A stretch of 44,465 nt of DNA. Source: Sulfoacidibacillus thermotolerans (GTDB lineage: Bacteria > Bacillota > Bacilli > Alicyclobacillales > SLC66). Positions 26,699 to 34,165 of the stretch are shown in pieces. The translations under genes and the position numbers were made by a program. The stretch lies in contig NZ_MPDK01000021.1 of NCBI RefSeq assembly GCF_003144315.1, positions 1-44,465 of the forward strand. The letters are read 5' to 3'. Position 1 is the first letter of the stretch; the number at the start of each line of letters is the position of its first letter. The notes beneath the pieces are model-generated. The model did not search any database. It saw only the letters and a program-made list of their open reading frames with translations, and was not told the origin of the DNA.

Positions 26699-28252
26699 CT
26701 AACTAAGTGGGATGGATTGTCCTGCCTGAACGTATGCATGTTCATAGGCTAGCAATCCAATCAAAGCAAGCGCACTGCTAAGCGCGATAAACGCGACTGT
26801 GCTTGTAAAGATTGCAACGAGCAGCGGGATGAGCGTTCCAAGGATCAATCCCGTCCAATAAAAGCTGCTGTATTTGCCAAATACCATTTGATGAGCTGCT
26901 CGTTTTGCCCCATGGAGAGAATGTGGGATGACAGAATCGCTGACGATGAGCACAAGGTGTGTTGCCAATCCGACCAGCAGTGTAATATGCACAATGTGGA
27001 GAGCTGCACTCGACAACGGGAAAATAAGGCCAAGTAATGAATAGGCTGCTGCCCCAGCGAGTGTCGCTTGCGAAAAAAGATGCAGAGGTAAGGTTGGATT
27101 TTGCCACAAATCGCGACCTCGCGCTTGAGCAAATAAAAATGCTGTGTAAATTGCTGTCAATCCACCGAAAATGAGGCCAAATAGCGAGAGTGTGATGCCT
27201 CCTGATACGCCGAGAATGCCTAAAATAAACTGCGCTAGGAGTACGACACTATAAATCGCGATGATAAAGGAACCGCGAACAAGCCAAGATTTCCACTGCG
27301 GCCGCGTGAAGATACGGATAAAACGTGCTGGATGTTCAAGATCTTTAATCAATAAAACCCCTGTAATCCCCAGAAACACACCGCCCACAACCGCATTTGT
27401 GATATTCCAAAAAGGATCGAGGATTTGTCCGAAAAAGGAAAGCATAGAAAATACAATAAAGACACCTGCGGAAATGGATTTCGTCCAAGTATATAATGAA
27501 ACTTCCCAATGCCAGGGAGAGTTGTGAGGAACATCATACGCGAGTCGAGCACTTGCTACGCGATGTTTTTTGGGATGATGCTTTTCATCAAGTACGGGGT
27601 AACCTTCAGTTTGATTCGAGTACATATGGTGTTTTTCATACGTGGCTTTTGCAGGATTTAAAGTGTAATCGCTTGCACCGATGTAGTAAACTTTTGGTTC
27701 TGTCCCTTTTTCGGGTTTCCGCACATCGGCTTTTTTACGCGCGATGAGTTGGAACACCTCGCTGTTGTGGTCATTGAGATTCCCGACTACAATGGCCTCT
27801 ACTGGACAGACAACAACGCAAGCCGGCTCAAGTCCTTGATCGATACGATGTGCACAAAAGTTGCATTTTTCAGCACTGTGTGAGTCAGGACTGATCTGGA
27901 TCGCGTCGTAAGGACAAGCAGCGATACAAGCTTTGCAACCGATACAGACTTCGCGGTCAAAATCGACGATCCCATCTGGTCGCTTAAACATCGCCGTGAC
28001 TGGACAAATGGGAACACAGGGAGCCTCATCACACTGGTTGCAACGAGTAATTTGAAATTGTCGACTAACTTGCGGATAGGTTCCTACCTCCACTTGCTTG
28101 ACATACGTGCGATTGATTGCAAGTGGCACAAGATGCTCAGATTTACAAGCAACTGTACAGGCATGACAACCGATACAGGTTTCCTGATTGATCACTTTCC
28201 CCCAACGCACAGGCGGCGTCTCAATGTGCGGGAGAACTTCAAGTTCAATCAT
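26699..28252 (-). CDS. Fused four-cluster ferredoxin and NrfD-type membrane subunit
   Basis: The protein is 517 residues. Residues 20-155 hold four [4Fe-4S] motifs (CIGCHACTVACK, CNQCDEAPCVPICP, CIGCKACIAACP, CNFCAHRIDQGLEPACVVVCP), as in DmsB/PsrB-type electron carriers. After a linker, residues 240-510 form about eight membrane helices of the NrfD/PsrC type, starting YTWTKSISAGVFIVFSMLSF, which normally exchange electrons with quinone. It would link the cytoplasmic catalytic subunit to the membrane quinone pool. The start is ATG 28250-28252 with AGGAGGT. The electron carrier and membrane anchor are usually two genes; here they are one. Confidence 0.87.
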   Translation of the reverse strand: MIELEVLPHIETPPVRWGKVINQETCIGCHACTVACKSEHLVPLAINRTYVKQVEVGTYPQVSRQFQITRCNQCDEAPCVPICPVTAMFKRPDGIVDFDREVCIGCKACIAACPYDAIQISPDSHSAEKCNFCAHRIDQGLEPACVVVCPVEAIVVGNLNDHNSEVFQLIARKKADVRKPEKGTEPKVYYIGASDYTLNPAKATYEKHHMYSNQTEGYPVLDEKHHPKKHRVASARLAYDVPHNSPWHWEVSLYTWTKSISAGVFIVFSMLSFFGQILDPFWNITNAVVGGVFLGITGVLLIKDLEHPARFIRIFTRPQWKSWLVRGSFIIAIYSVVLLAQFILGILGVSGGITLSLFGLIFGGLTAIYTAFLFAQARGRDLWQNPTLPLHLFSQATLAGAAAYSLLGLIFPLSSAALHIVHITLLVGLATHLVLIVSDSVIPHSLHGAKRAAHQMVFGKYSSFYWTGLILGTLIPLLVAIFTSTVAFIALSSALALIGLLAYEHAYVQAGQSIPLS

Positions 28253-28315
28253 GGCCAGACCTCCTAACGCGTTCGTGATGAAACTAGCGTAACATTAGAT
28301 CTGGTCTGGAAGGTA

Positions 28316-28359
28316 ATGCAAATGTTGCATAGGGGCATTCAGTGAGCACCCTATGCAAC
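28316..28359. promoter_or_regulatory. Triple ATGCAA/TTGCAT motif and 11-bp inverted repeat upstream of the FeS/NrfD gene
   Basis: ATGCAA at 28316-28321, TTGCAT at 28325-28330 (together a 15-base palindrome with ATG centre) and ATGCAA at 28353-28358. The last two are the ends of a perfect 11-bp inverted repeat, GTTGCATAGGG...CCCTATGCAAC (28324-28334 and 28349-28359). It lies between a lysR gene and the operon it probably controls. The best reading is a LysR operator with several half-sites; a terminator for lysR is possible but lacks a T run. Confidence 0.55.
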
Positions 28360-28368
28360 ACCACTAGA

Positions 28369-29250
28369 TTACAAGTTTTTCAATGCTTTGCGAAACCGTT
28401 CGACGGCTACCTTGGGAAATCGTTCTTTTCGTTCAATGAGATAAAGCTGACGAGTGATTGTAAAGTCTTGAATAGGAATTTCAACGAGAGTCTGCAATGC
28501 ACACTCTCGTTCGATGGTCAATCGTGATAAAAAGGCAACGCCAAAGCCAGCCTCAATTGCGGACTTAATCGCCTGCGTACTCCCTAATTCCATGGTTCGA
28601 TCCAGTAGTGATAAGATCCCGATGCGTTCAAACGCCTGTTCTGTCACTTGGCGTGTTCCCGAACCTTCTTCACGCCACAATAAAACTTGCGAAGTTAGCG
28701 CTTGCAAAGGAATCGGCTTGTTTTGCGCAAATGGGTGTGTCGGATTGCAGACAAGGACAATCTCATCTGTTTTCCATGGAATGACTTCGATTTCTTCTGT
28801 CGTTATGATTCCTTCGACAAGCCCGATGTCGATGCGATGACGGATCAAATCAAGTACGACTTCGCTTGTATTGGAAACCCGCATTTTCACGTCGATATGT
28901 GGTTCTATTTTTATAAATTGTCCAAGGATCGCAGGTAATAAATATTCACCAATGGACATCGTCGCGCCAACTGCGAGTGTTCCGCCAGAACAGCGCAGTG
29001 CAGCGAGCTCTTCTTTTGCGCGGCTGTGGCAGGATAGTAAATCGAGTGTATACGGATAAAGTGCTTTGCCAAATGGAGTTAAGGTGAGCCCGTTGGCACC
29101 ACGTTCCAGCAAAAGGCCCCCATATTCATCTTCTAAGGCTTGTAAATGACGACTCGCCGTAGACTGTGTCATGTGTAGAATCTGAGCAGCTTTTGTAATG
29201 CTCCCGTATTGCACAGTGGCTCGGAAGACTTCATGACTTTCTAGATGCAC
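28369..29250 (-). CDS. LysR-family transcriptional regulator (probable regulator of the molybdoenzyme operon)
   Basis: This 293-residue protein has a winged helix-turn-helix (SITKAAQILHMTQSTASRHL) and an effector domain (LAVGATMSIGEYLLPAILGQ, WREEGSGTRQVTEQAFERIG). I start at GTG 29248-29250 (MHLESHEVF) because AAGGGGG lies 8 bases upstream; the frame extends to 29286 with no better site. It is transcribed in the same direction as the FeS/NrfD-oxidoreductase pair, and 116 bases with repeated palindromic motifs separate them. The CysL/CbbR-like effector domain would fit sulfur or carbon signals. Confidence 0.85.
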   Translation of the reverse strand: MHLESHEVFRATVQYGSITKAAQILHMTQSTASRHLQALEDEYGGLLLERGANGLTLTPFGKALYPYTLDLLSCHSRAKEELAALRCSGGTLAVGATMSIGEYLLPAILGQFIKIEPHIDVKMRVSNTSEVVLDLIRHRIDIGLVEGIITTEEIEVIPWKTDEIVLVCNPTHPFAQNKPIPLQALTSQVLLWREEGSGTRQVTEQAFERIGILSLLDRTMELGSTQAIKSAIEAGFGVAFLSRLTIERECALQTLVEIPIQDFTITRQLYLIERKERFPKVAVERFRKALKNL

Positions 29251-29323
29251 ATGCGTCGCCCCCTTCACGAGCTTCTCTTGAAGCAAGTCAAGCCCACTGC
29301 GTCGCTAGCACTTTACGTGTCCA

Positions 29324-29794
29324 TCACATTGTAACTTCGCGCAGTAAGTGCGCTAGGCGTTCAATGACTGCTCCTTGCGTTTGATTTCCATCGAGAGTTT
29401 CTTTGGTGCGCAAAATGAATGAAGTAAGTTTTTCAGCTAATGTCTCTTCCTCTTCTTTTGGAAATAGTAAGGTGACCTCATGCTCCTGATCGAGTGGTGA
29501 ATTGCCATAGCGAATTTTCAACATATCCGGACGCCAAGTAAGCAGTGTATACCAAACATCCACTTCTTGTTCAGGGTTGGTGGGAAGACTTTCTGGAAGA
29601 TATACTTCGATCGCCTGTTCCGCAACAAATAAATATAAAATGAGGCAAGGCTGTTCATCGAGTGTACCTAAACCAAATGCAAGTTCCGAGATAAATTGCA
29701 GGGGGCGTGGAAAAACAAGAGCAAGTTCTGGATTTTCGTCCCATAACGTAATGGCTCCGTCTGTTTGACCAAGCGCCAAAGGGATGATCTGCAT
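29324..29794 (-). CDS. Hypothetical protein
   Basis: The protein is 156 residues from ATG 29792-29794 (AGAAGG seven bases upstream); the frame is open to a GTG at 29833 overlapping the previous stop. It starts MQIIPLALGQTDGAITLWDE, alternates hydrophobic strands and turns, and ends with a charged helical part (FPKEEEETLAEKLTSFILRT). There is no signal peptide or membrane helix. It forms a pair with the gene at 29830 (35 bases apart). I do not recognise the family. Confidence 0.6.
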   Translation of the reverse strand: MQIIPLALGQTDGAITLWDENPELALVFPRPLQFISELAFGLGTLDEQPCLILYLFVAEQAIEVYLPESLPTNPEQEVDVWYTLLTWRPDMLKIRYGNSPLDQEHEVTLLFPKEEEETLAEKLTSFILRTKETLDGNQTQGAVIERLAHLLREVTM

Positions 29795-29829
29795 CGTGTA
29801 TGCCTTCTTTCTTGATCGTCGTTTATTAA

Positions 29830-30324
29830 TCACGAATAGGTGGAATAGCGAGTAATGTGGTAAGTGCCAGTCTCTGTTTGTAAAGTTGCCTCATAGAAAA
29901 ATGTATAGATTGTCTGCTTTTGTTCTGTTTCTTGTACCCAAATATCGAGTGCGAGCAACTCGTCTGACCGCGGCTGATATCCCTCGAATCGTTCACTCTG
30001 ACTGGGCTCCCAAAGAAAATAAGCGCGGGCCATTTTTAACTCGGATCGAGGCAATTCATAAAAATACGCTTCCGTTTCTCCGGGAGGAGAGACAAAAATC
30101 CCACGTGTAAATAGATGAATTTCAACGGATGTAGTAGAAACTTGTGCAACATTCACCTCAGGTTGAATCATATAGCCGTGAAATCTTTTGATATCTTCCT
30201 CACGCTGCATGAAAAACGCAAGCCATTCACCATATCCCCTGTCGGTTTGGAGATCGAATTCTATGAATGCCGCCTCTGAATTCACAATCTTTTCCGTACT
30301 CGATAACCGTGGGACGAAGGGCAT
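29830..30324 (-). CDS. Hypothetical protein
   Basis: The protein is 164 residues from ATG 30322-30324 with AGAAGGTG upstream. It is soluble, acidic and rich in aromatic residues in strand-like segments (EIHLFTRGIFVSPPGETEAY, FFYEATLQTETGTYHITRY). It is the first gene of a two-gene minus-strand unit with 29324. I do not recognise it and found no catalytic motif. Confidence 0.6.
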   Translation of the reverse strand: MPFVPRLSSTEKIVNSEAAFIEFDLQTDRGYGEWLAFFMQREEDIKRFHGYMIQPEVNVAQVSTTSVEIHLFTRGIFVSPPGETEAYFYELPRSELKMARAYFLWEPSQSERFEGYQPRSDELLALDIWVQETEQKQTIYTFFYEATLQTETGTYHITRYSTYS

Positions 30325-30412
30325 AAATAAAACACCTTCTTTCTTTACTTATGACATGAGTATAACAAAATCATGTAGGAATCGCGTCAAATAACGCGCA
30401 TTTCCTGACAAT

Positions 30413-30441
30413 TTTTCATCCTTGTGCAAGTGGGCTATAAT
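30413..30441 (+). promoter_or_regulatory. SigA-type promoter of the 30476 gene
   Basis: A perfect TATAAT (30436-30441) stands 17 bases after TTTTCA (30413-30418). The gene start is 35 bases downstream, leaving room for a short leader with TAGGAGG. Confidence 0.6.
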
Positions 30442-30475
30442 AGAGAGAAATGAAGAAGTGTAGGAGGCTTTTATC

Positions 30476-31210
30476 ATGGCCGACATGCGTCATCGAGATG
30501 GGAAATTAAAAATCATGCATACGATCATTGGCGATTTTGCACAGACATTACGCAAAGTGGCTCAGTTAGACGAGATTGAAGCGATTTTGACTGGAACGAT
30601 CGCACCTTCAAAAAGTTATCAGGAATCATTGACATTTCAATATTTCACGGATAATGGAATCAAGTTGCTAGCAAAAACGACAACTGCAGTGCAAGAAATC
30701 TTTCTTGTCACTGCGCATCCAGAATTAGTGTTAGATGAACTAATTAAATCTGGTTTCGTCGCACAGGAACGATCCGACGTACACCATAATCACCCGCGCA
30801 AAAAACGACAACATGGACATAAGGATGATATGCGCACCCTTGCACAAGATCAGGAAAAAGATGCAACAACCACGCGGCCTAATACCCGCAAACCACTTAA
30901 GCCATCTGGCAACCTAGTGAAGGAAGCTGCATCTGATCCTCCTACTTTGCGACAAATTCTTAATCAGGAGACGTTATCAGCTCTTCTCAAATTAAAATCT
31001 GATATGCAATCTCCCCCTTCAACCCCTCCTTTAAACAATGGGCAAGTTCCTAAAAATAGCACAAATAAAAGTCGCCAAACGCCAGCGTCGTCCTCCTCAA
31101 AAGGAGATGCGGACGAAGATTTTGCCGCATTGTTTGCACCACAAGATGAGGAGGAGTCTTTTGCAGAACTTTTTCAGAAATCAAAGTTAGATCCCAAATT
31201 TTTTAAATAA
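30476..31210 (+). CDS. Possible DUF2103-like protein with a long disordered tail
   Basis: This 244-residue protein starts at ATG 30476 with TAGGAGG eight bases upstream. Residues 1-95 are folded and read RHRDGKLKIMHTIIGDFAQT, then ILTGTIAPSKSYQESLTFQY and GIKLLAKTTTAVQEIFLVT, which resembles the pattern of the small DUF2103 family. Residues 100-210 are low in complexity and rich in His, Lys, Ser, Pro and Asn. The acidic C-terminus carries two short repeats (DFAALF and SFAELF) before DPKFFK, possibly docking motifs. The function is unknown and the family call is tentative. Confidence 0.6.
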   Translation: MADMRHRDGKLKIMHTIIGDFAQTLRKVAQLDEIEAILTGTIAPSKSYQESLTFQYFTDNGIKLLAKTTTAVQEIFLVTAHPELVLDELIKSGFVAQERSDVHHNHPRKKRQHGHKDDMRTLAQDQEKDATTTRPNTRKPLKPSGNLVKEAASDPPTLRQILNQETLSALLKLKSDMQSPPSTPPLNNGQVPKNSTNKSRQTPASSSSKGDADEDFAALFAPQDEEESFAELFQKSKLDPKFFK

Positions 31211-31216
31211 GCATAG

Positions 31217-31274
31217 CAAAGCGAGCGGGAAGACTCGTGAAAAGAACTTCCCCACTCGCTTTGTTTTATTTTTA
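31217..31274. terminator. Bidirectional terminator between convergent genes
   Basis: AAAGCGAGCGGGAAG and CTTCCCCACTCGCTTT form a stem around a short A-rich loop, followed by a T-rich run (TTTGTTTTATTTTT) on the plus strand. It separates the 30476 gene from the YyaL-type gene ending at 31272. Confidence 0.75.
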
Positions 31275-33188
31275 ACAATTCGTCTGTTGCGCAAGTACTG
31301 TGCGCAACTCCTCAAGTTGAATGATCGGTTTACGACAGGCAAACGCTTCACAGAAATAGACAGTAGATTGACCATTTTGCGGCTCTTGATCTGCCGTATA
31401 AGGACAACTATTCGCTAGTTGCATTCGATTTTCAGTTGTTCGCACTAGAGTTATACTTTGTGGCAAGTATTGTACTGCTAGGAAGTCAAGAAACGGTCGA
31501 GCATCCGTAAGTGTGGGTGCGGCAATCACAATCTCTTGTGTTTTGTAAAGGCTCAACTGTAACCCCATTAAAAACTGTGCATATCCACTTGGATATTCCT
31601 GCACTTGATCATAGAAAGCGTGGATCTGTCCAAGAGCAAGATCTTCCCATTCTTTTTGGCCAGTCATCAACGTAAGCTTTTGCAAAACGTAAAAAGCAAT
31701 CGAGTTGCCTGAAGGCAGTGCCCCGTCATAAAGTTCTTTAGGCCTCGTTAAAAGTTTTTCCCCATCACTTCCATAAAAGAAAAATCCACCTTGTATTTCA
31801 TCGTAGAAAAGGCGCCGGGCTTCGCGCATCCAATGCATGCTGCGCTGTACATGTGCAAAGTCATACGTCGCATCATAAAGTTCGAGTTCTGCCCATGCTA
31901 AATACACATAGTCTTCTAAGTAAGCCAGGTGTTTAGTTTCATGATCACGATAACGTGCCATTAAACGCCCATCGGGACGAATGAGCACATCATCGATAAA
32001 TTGACGCGCACGAAGAGCCACATCTAACCATGTTGCTTCTTTTAAAATCCTTGCTCCTTTCGCAAATGCGCTGATCATCAGCGCGTTCCACGAGGTGAGT
32101 ACCTTATCGTCTTTGTGTGGATGTACACGTTGTTCACGATAAGCGAACACTTTTTGCCGATTGCGTTCTAACTCCTGTGCATGAGATAAAGATGAGCTAG
32201 CGTATTCACGGAAAGCAGAGGAGATCATCCATTCCTCTTTAGGCGTATTGAGTAGATTAGGAATACTGCCTTCTTCAAAATTCCCTTGCACTGTAATCCC
32301 GAAATGGCGGCAGAAAGACTCTGCTTGTTCTTTCCCTAAAAGAGATTCCAGTTCGCGAGGCGAAAACACGTAAAACTTTCCCTCAATTCCTTCTGAGTCC
32401 GCATCGATTGCAGAGTAAAATCCGCCTTCGGCACTCGTCATTTCACGTGTGACAAAGGTAAAAATGTGACGAGCAATCTGGGCAAACAGTTCATTTCCGG
32501 TCACTTGAAATGCTTCTAAATAGGCGTGTGCAAGCATGGCATTGTCATATAACATTTTTTCAAAATGTGGAACCAGCCATTTTGCATCGGTCGAATAACG
32601 AGCAAATCCATAGCCAATATGATCCCAAATTCCACCTGCATACATGTTTTCAAGTGTTGTTGTGACCATTTCGAGCGCCTGTTTTTCATGAGTGATCGCA
32701 TAATGGCGTAATAAAAAGAGCAAATTGTGCGCAGATGGAAACTTTGGCGCCTGACCAAATCCCCCATATTGGGCATCGAATGATCTCACAAATTGTGCAT
32801 ATGCCTGTTCAATCACAGTTCGCTCAGGCATTGGTTGACCTTTTTCAGTACTTGCAGAGGAATTTAACTTTTCTACAAGATCAGATGCAATTTCCAACGC
32901 TTTTTCGCGTTCGTTTGTCCAAATGTCATGCAATCGAGGCAAAAGATCAAGCAATCCAGCGCGTCCATAGCGCCGTTCACGCGGAAAATAGGTTCCCGCG
33001 AAAAAGGGTTCCTTATCAGGCGTCATAACAATCGTAAGCGGCCATCCGCCTTGTCCTGTCATGGCCTGACATACTCCCATATAAATTTGATCAATATCTG
33101 GTCGCTCTTCTCGATCTACCTTGATCGCGATAAAATGTTCGTTTAAGATCGCTGCGACTTTTTCATCTTCAAATGATTCTTGTTCCAT
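31272..33188 (-). CDS. YyaL-type (DUF255/SSP411) protein, main C-terminal part of an interrupted gene
   Basis: The frame gives 638 residues from an internal Met (MEQESFEDEKVAAILNEHFI). It includes the rest of the thioredoxin-like domain (KVDREERPDIDQIYMGVCQA, GQGGWPLTIVMTPD, FFAGTYFP) and the long alpha-toroid part (HIGYGFARYSTDAKWLVPHF, DADSEGIEGKFYVFSPRE). Homologues are about 690 residues with an N-terminal CHWCHVM active-site motif. The codons for STCHWCHV are present just upstream (33189-33212), and the true N-terminus lies at 33261-33434 beyond a 54-base segment with TAG and TGA. No ribosome site precedes the ATG at 33188, so translation from it is doubtful. The molecular function of the family is not established. 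Confidence 0.85.
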   Translation of the reverse strand: MEQESFEDEKVAAILNEHFIAIKVDREERPDIDQIYMGVCQAMTGQGGWPLTIVMTPDKEPFFAGTYFPRERRYGRAGLLDLLPRLHDIWTNEREKALEIASDLVEKLNSSASTEKGQPMPERTVIEQAYAQFVRSFDAQYGGFGQAPKFPSAHNLLFLLRHYAITHEKQALEMVTTTLENMYAGGIWDHIGYGFARYSTDAKWLVPHFEKMLYDNAMLAHAYLEAFQVTGNELFAQIARHIFTFVTREMTSAEGGFYSAIDADSEGIEGKFYVFSPRELESLLGKEQAESFCRHFGITVQGNFEEGSIPNLLNTPKEEWMISSAFREYASSSLSHAQELERNRQKVFAYREQRVHPHKDDKVLTSWNALMISAFAKGARILKEATWLDVALRARQFIDDVLIRPDGRLMARYRDHETKHLAYLEDYVYLAWAELELYDATYDFAHVQRSMHWMREARRLFYDEIQGGFFFYGSDGEKLLTRPKELYDGALPSGNSIAFYVLQKLTLMTGQKEWEDLALGQIHAFYDQVQEYPSGYAQFLMGLQLSLYKTQEIVIAAPTLTDARPFLDFLAVQYLPQSITLVRTTENRMQLANSCPYTADQEPQNGQSTVYFCEAFACRKPIIQLEELRTVLAQQTNC

Positions 33189-33209
33189 GACATGACACCA
33201 GTGACAGGT

Positions 33210-33263
33210 CGATAAACTACTCCACTTTCAGCGTATACAGCTACTCGTAGCCCCGCAGGGCTA
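33210..33263 (-). other. 54-base in-frame interruption of the YyaL-type gene with hairpin and matching TCG codons
   Basis: On the minus strand the codon TCG (end of SIGYS) is followed at once by TAG. A 14-bp perfect stem, GCTACTCGTAGCCC/GGGCTACGAGTAGC, with a TGCG tetraloop starts inside the codons before the stop. A TGA and a GGAG follow, and a second TCG ends the segment. Reading then resumes with ACC TGT CAC TGG TGT (TCHWC). Removing or skipping 54 bases restores the conserved SIGYSTCHWCHVM exactly. Confidence 0.85.
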
Positions 33264-33434
33264 CGAGTAGCCGATGGAGAGGAATACAGCTTTGCTTTCG
33301 CGAGCGGCTTTTTGGAATGCCTCCGGGCCCCAGGGGTACCAGTCGACTGGGTTGTGGGCGTGTTGCAAGAGGTAGGGGGATTTCTCGTGGATCAGGCGGT
33401 TGGTGTGTTTGTGACTCGCAGCGTCGTTGGACAT
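33261..33434 (-). pseudogene. YyaL-type protein, N-terminal fragment (57 residues)
   Basis: From ATG 33432-33434 (GGAGG nine bases upstream) the frame reads [40 protein letters not shown] and [12 protein letters not shown], then TAG. This is the conserved start of DUF255 proteins and stops precisely before their CHWC motif. Its codons are GC-rich (AAC, GAC, CTG, CCC, GCC), while the C-terminal part uses many AT-ending codons, so the two parts probably have different origins. It is adjacent to other GC-rich DNA up to about 35020. Confidence 0.85.
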
Positions 33435-33775
33435 GGTCATCTTCCTCCCTGGGATTCGTTCTCATGAAAGTCAGTTTGCCCGAGTGCATCGAGATGCACT
33501 CTGTCGAGACAGCAAACGGGATTTTCTCAGGATCATTCTACCCCCCGGCATCCGCGCGCGCATGTCGCGCATGTCGCCCACTTGCGCTCTCGTGCTCTCG
33601 TGCTTCCAATAGGCGCACGCCCACGCCACGATCATGGCACCGTCTTATCACGATCATGGCACCCAAACCGCTCGTGCAACGTGTACTCTGAGTTTGCCCC
33701 GTCATCCGCACGGCTCCCGTGCTTAGGCTCAGCTTCCCCGCTTACTCCGTCACATCACATACAGGAGGTATCGCC
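33435..33775. other. Gene-free stretch with palindromes and a direct repeat
   Basis: This holds the upstream region of the YyaL N-terminal fragment and of the small gene at 33776. At 33482-33501 GAGTGCATC-GA-GATGCACTC is a 9-bp dyad, followed by TGTC-GA-GACA at 33502-33511; TTTGC and GCAAA flank the pair. The 15-mer CACGATCATGGCACC occurs twice, at 33627-33641 and 33649-33663 (22-base period). GC content is visibly high. I see no convincing gene here. Confidence 0.6.
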
Positions 33776-33991
33776 ATGTCCTCACTCATAGACGCGTCCA
33801 TTGGCGGGCGTGTCTGCGCGCCAGCTTCCCCCATCGACCCTGCGCCCGCGATGACCATCGTGTTTCAGCACCGGAACCTCGTCCTAAGAGTGACCAGTAA
33901 CAAACCCTCCGCTGCTGCCGTGGAGAGCTTCCGGAGCGCCTTGTATCCACTCGTCAAGAGACTCGCTGATCCCACCAAGTTGACCCGGTGA
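33776..33991 (+). CDS. Small hypothetical protein
   Basis: This 71-residue frame starts at ATG 33776 with an excellent AGGAGGT six bases upstream. It reads MSSLIDASIGGRVCAPASPI and then a strand-helix part (IVFQHRNLVLRVTSNKPSAA, AVESFRSALYPLVKRLADP). It precedes the serine recombinase gene by about 170 bases on the same strand, in the GC-rich segment. I do not recognise it; it is probably a passenger of the integrated element. Confidence 0.5.
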   Translation: MSSLIDASIGGRVCAPASPIDPAPAMTIVFQHRNLVLRVTSNKPSAAAVESFRSALYPLVKRLADPTKLTR

Positions 33992-34165
33992 ACGGTCTCC
34001 CTCCTATCGCCCACGGGCGGTTTCAAGAGGATACCCCCTCACTGCGTCAGCAACTATCCCGCGGTCTCTCCATTCGTTGCCGTTGACTCGTTCATCATCC
34101 AGAGCCAAGCTGAACAGACGCTAGGCCGTTCCTATATTCATGTCACACATCGAGTGGAAACCGTC

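Noticed and set aside
33210-33263. Self-splicing intron or intein in the YyaL gene
   Set aside because: 54 bases is far too short for any known self-splicing intron or intein, and the expected core sequences are absent.
33317-33691. Plus-strand frame of 124 codons and its neighbours
   Set aside because: It is opposite the recognisable YyaL N-terminal codons and reflects the high GC content of the segment.
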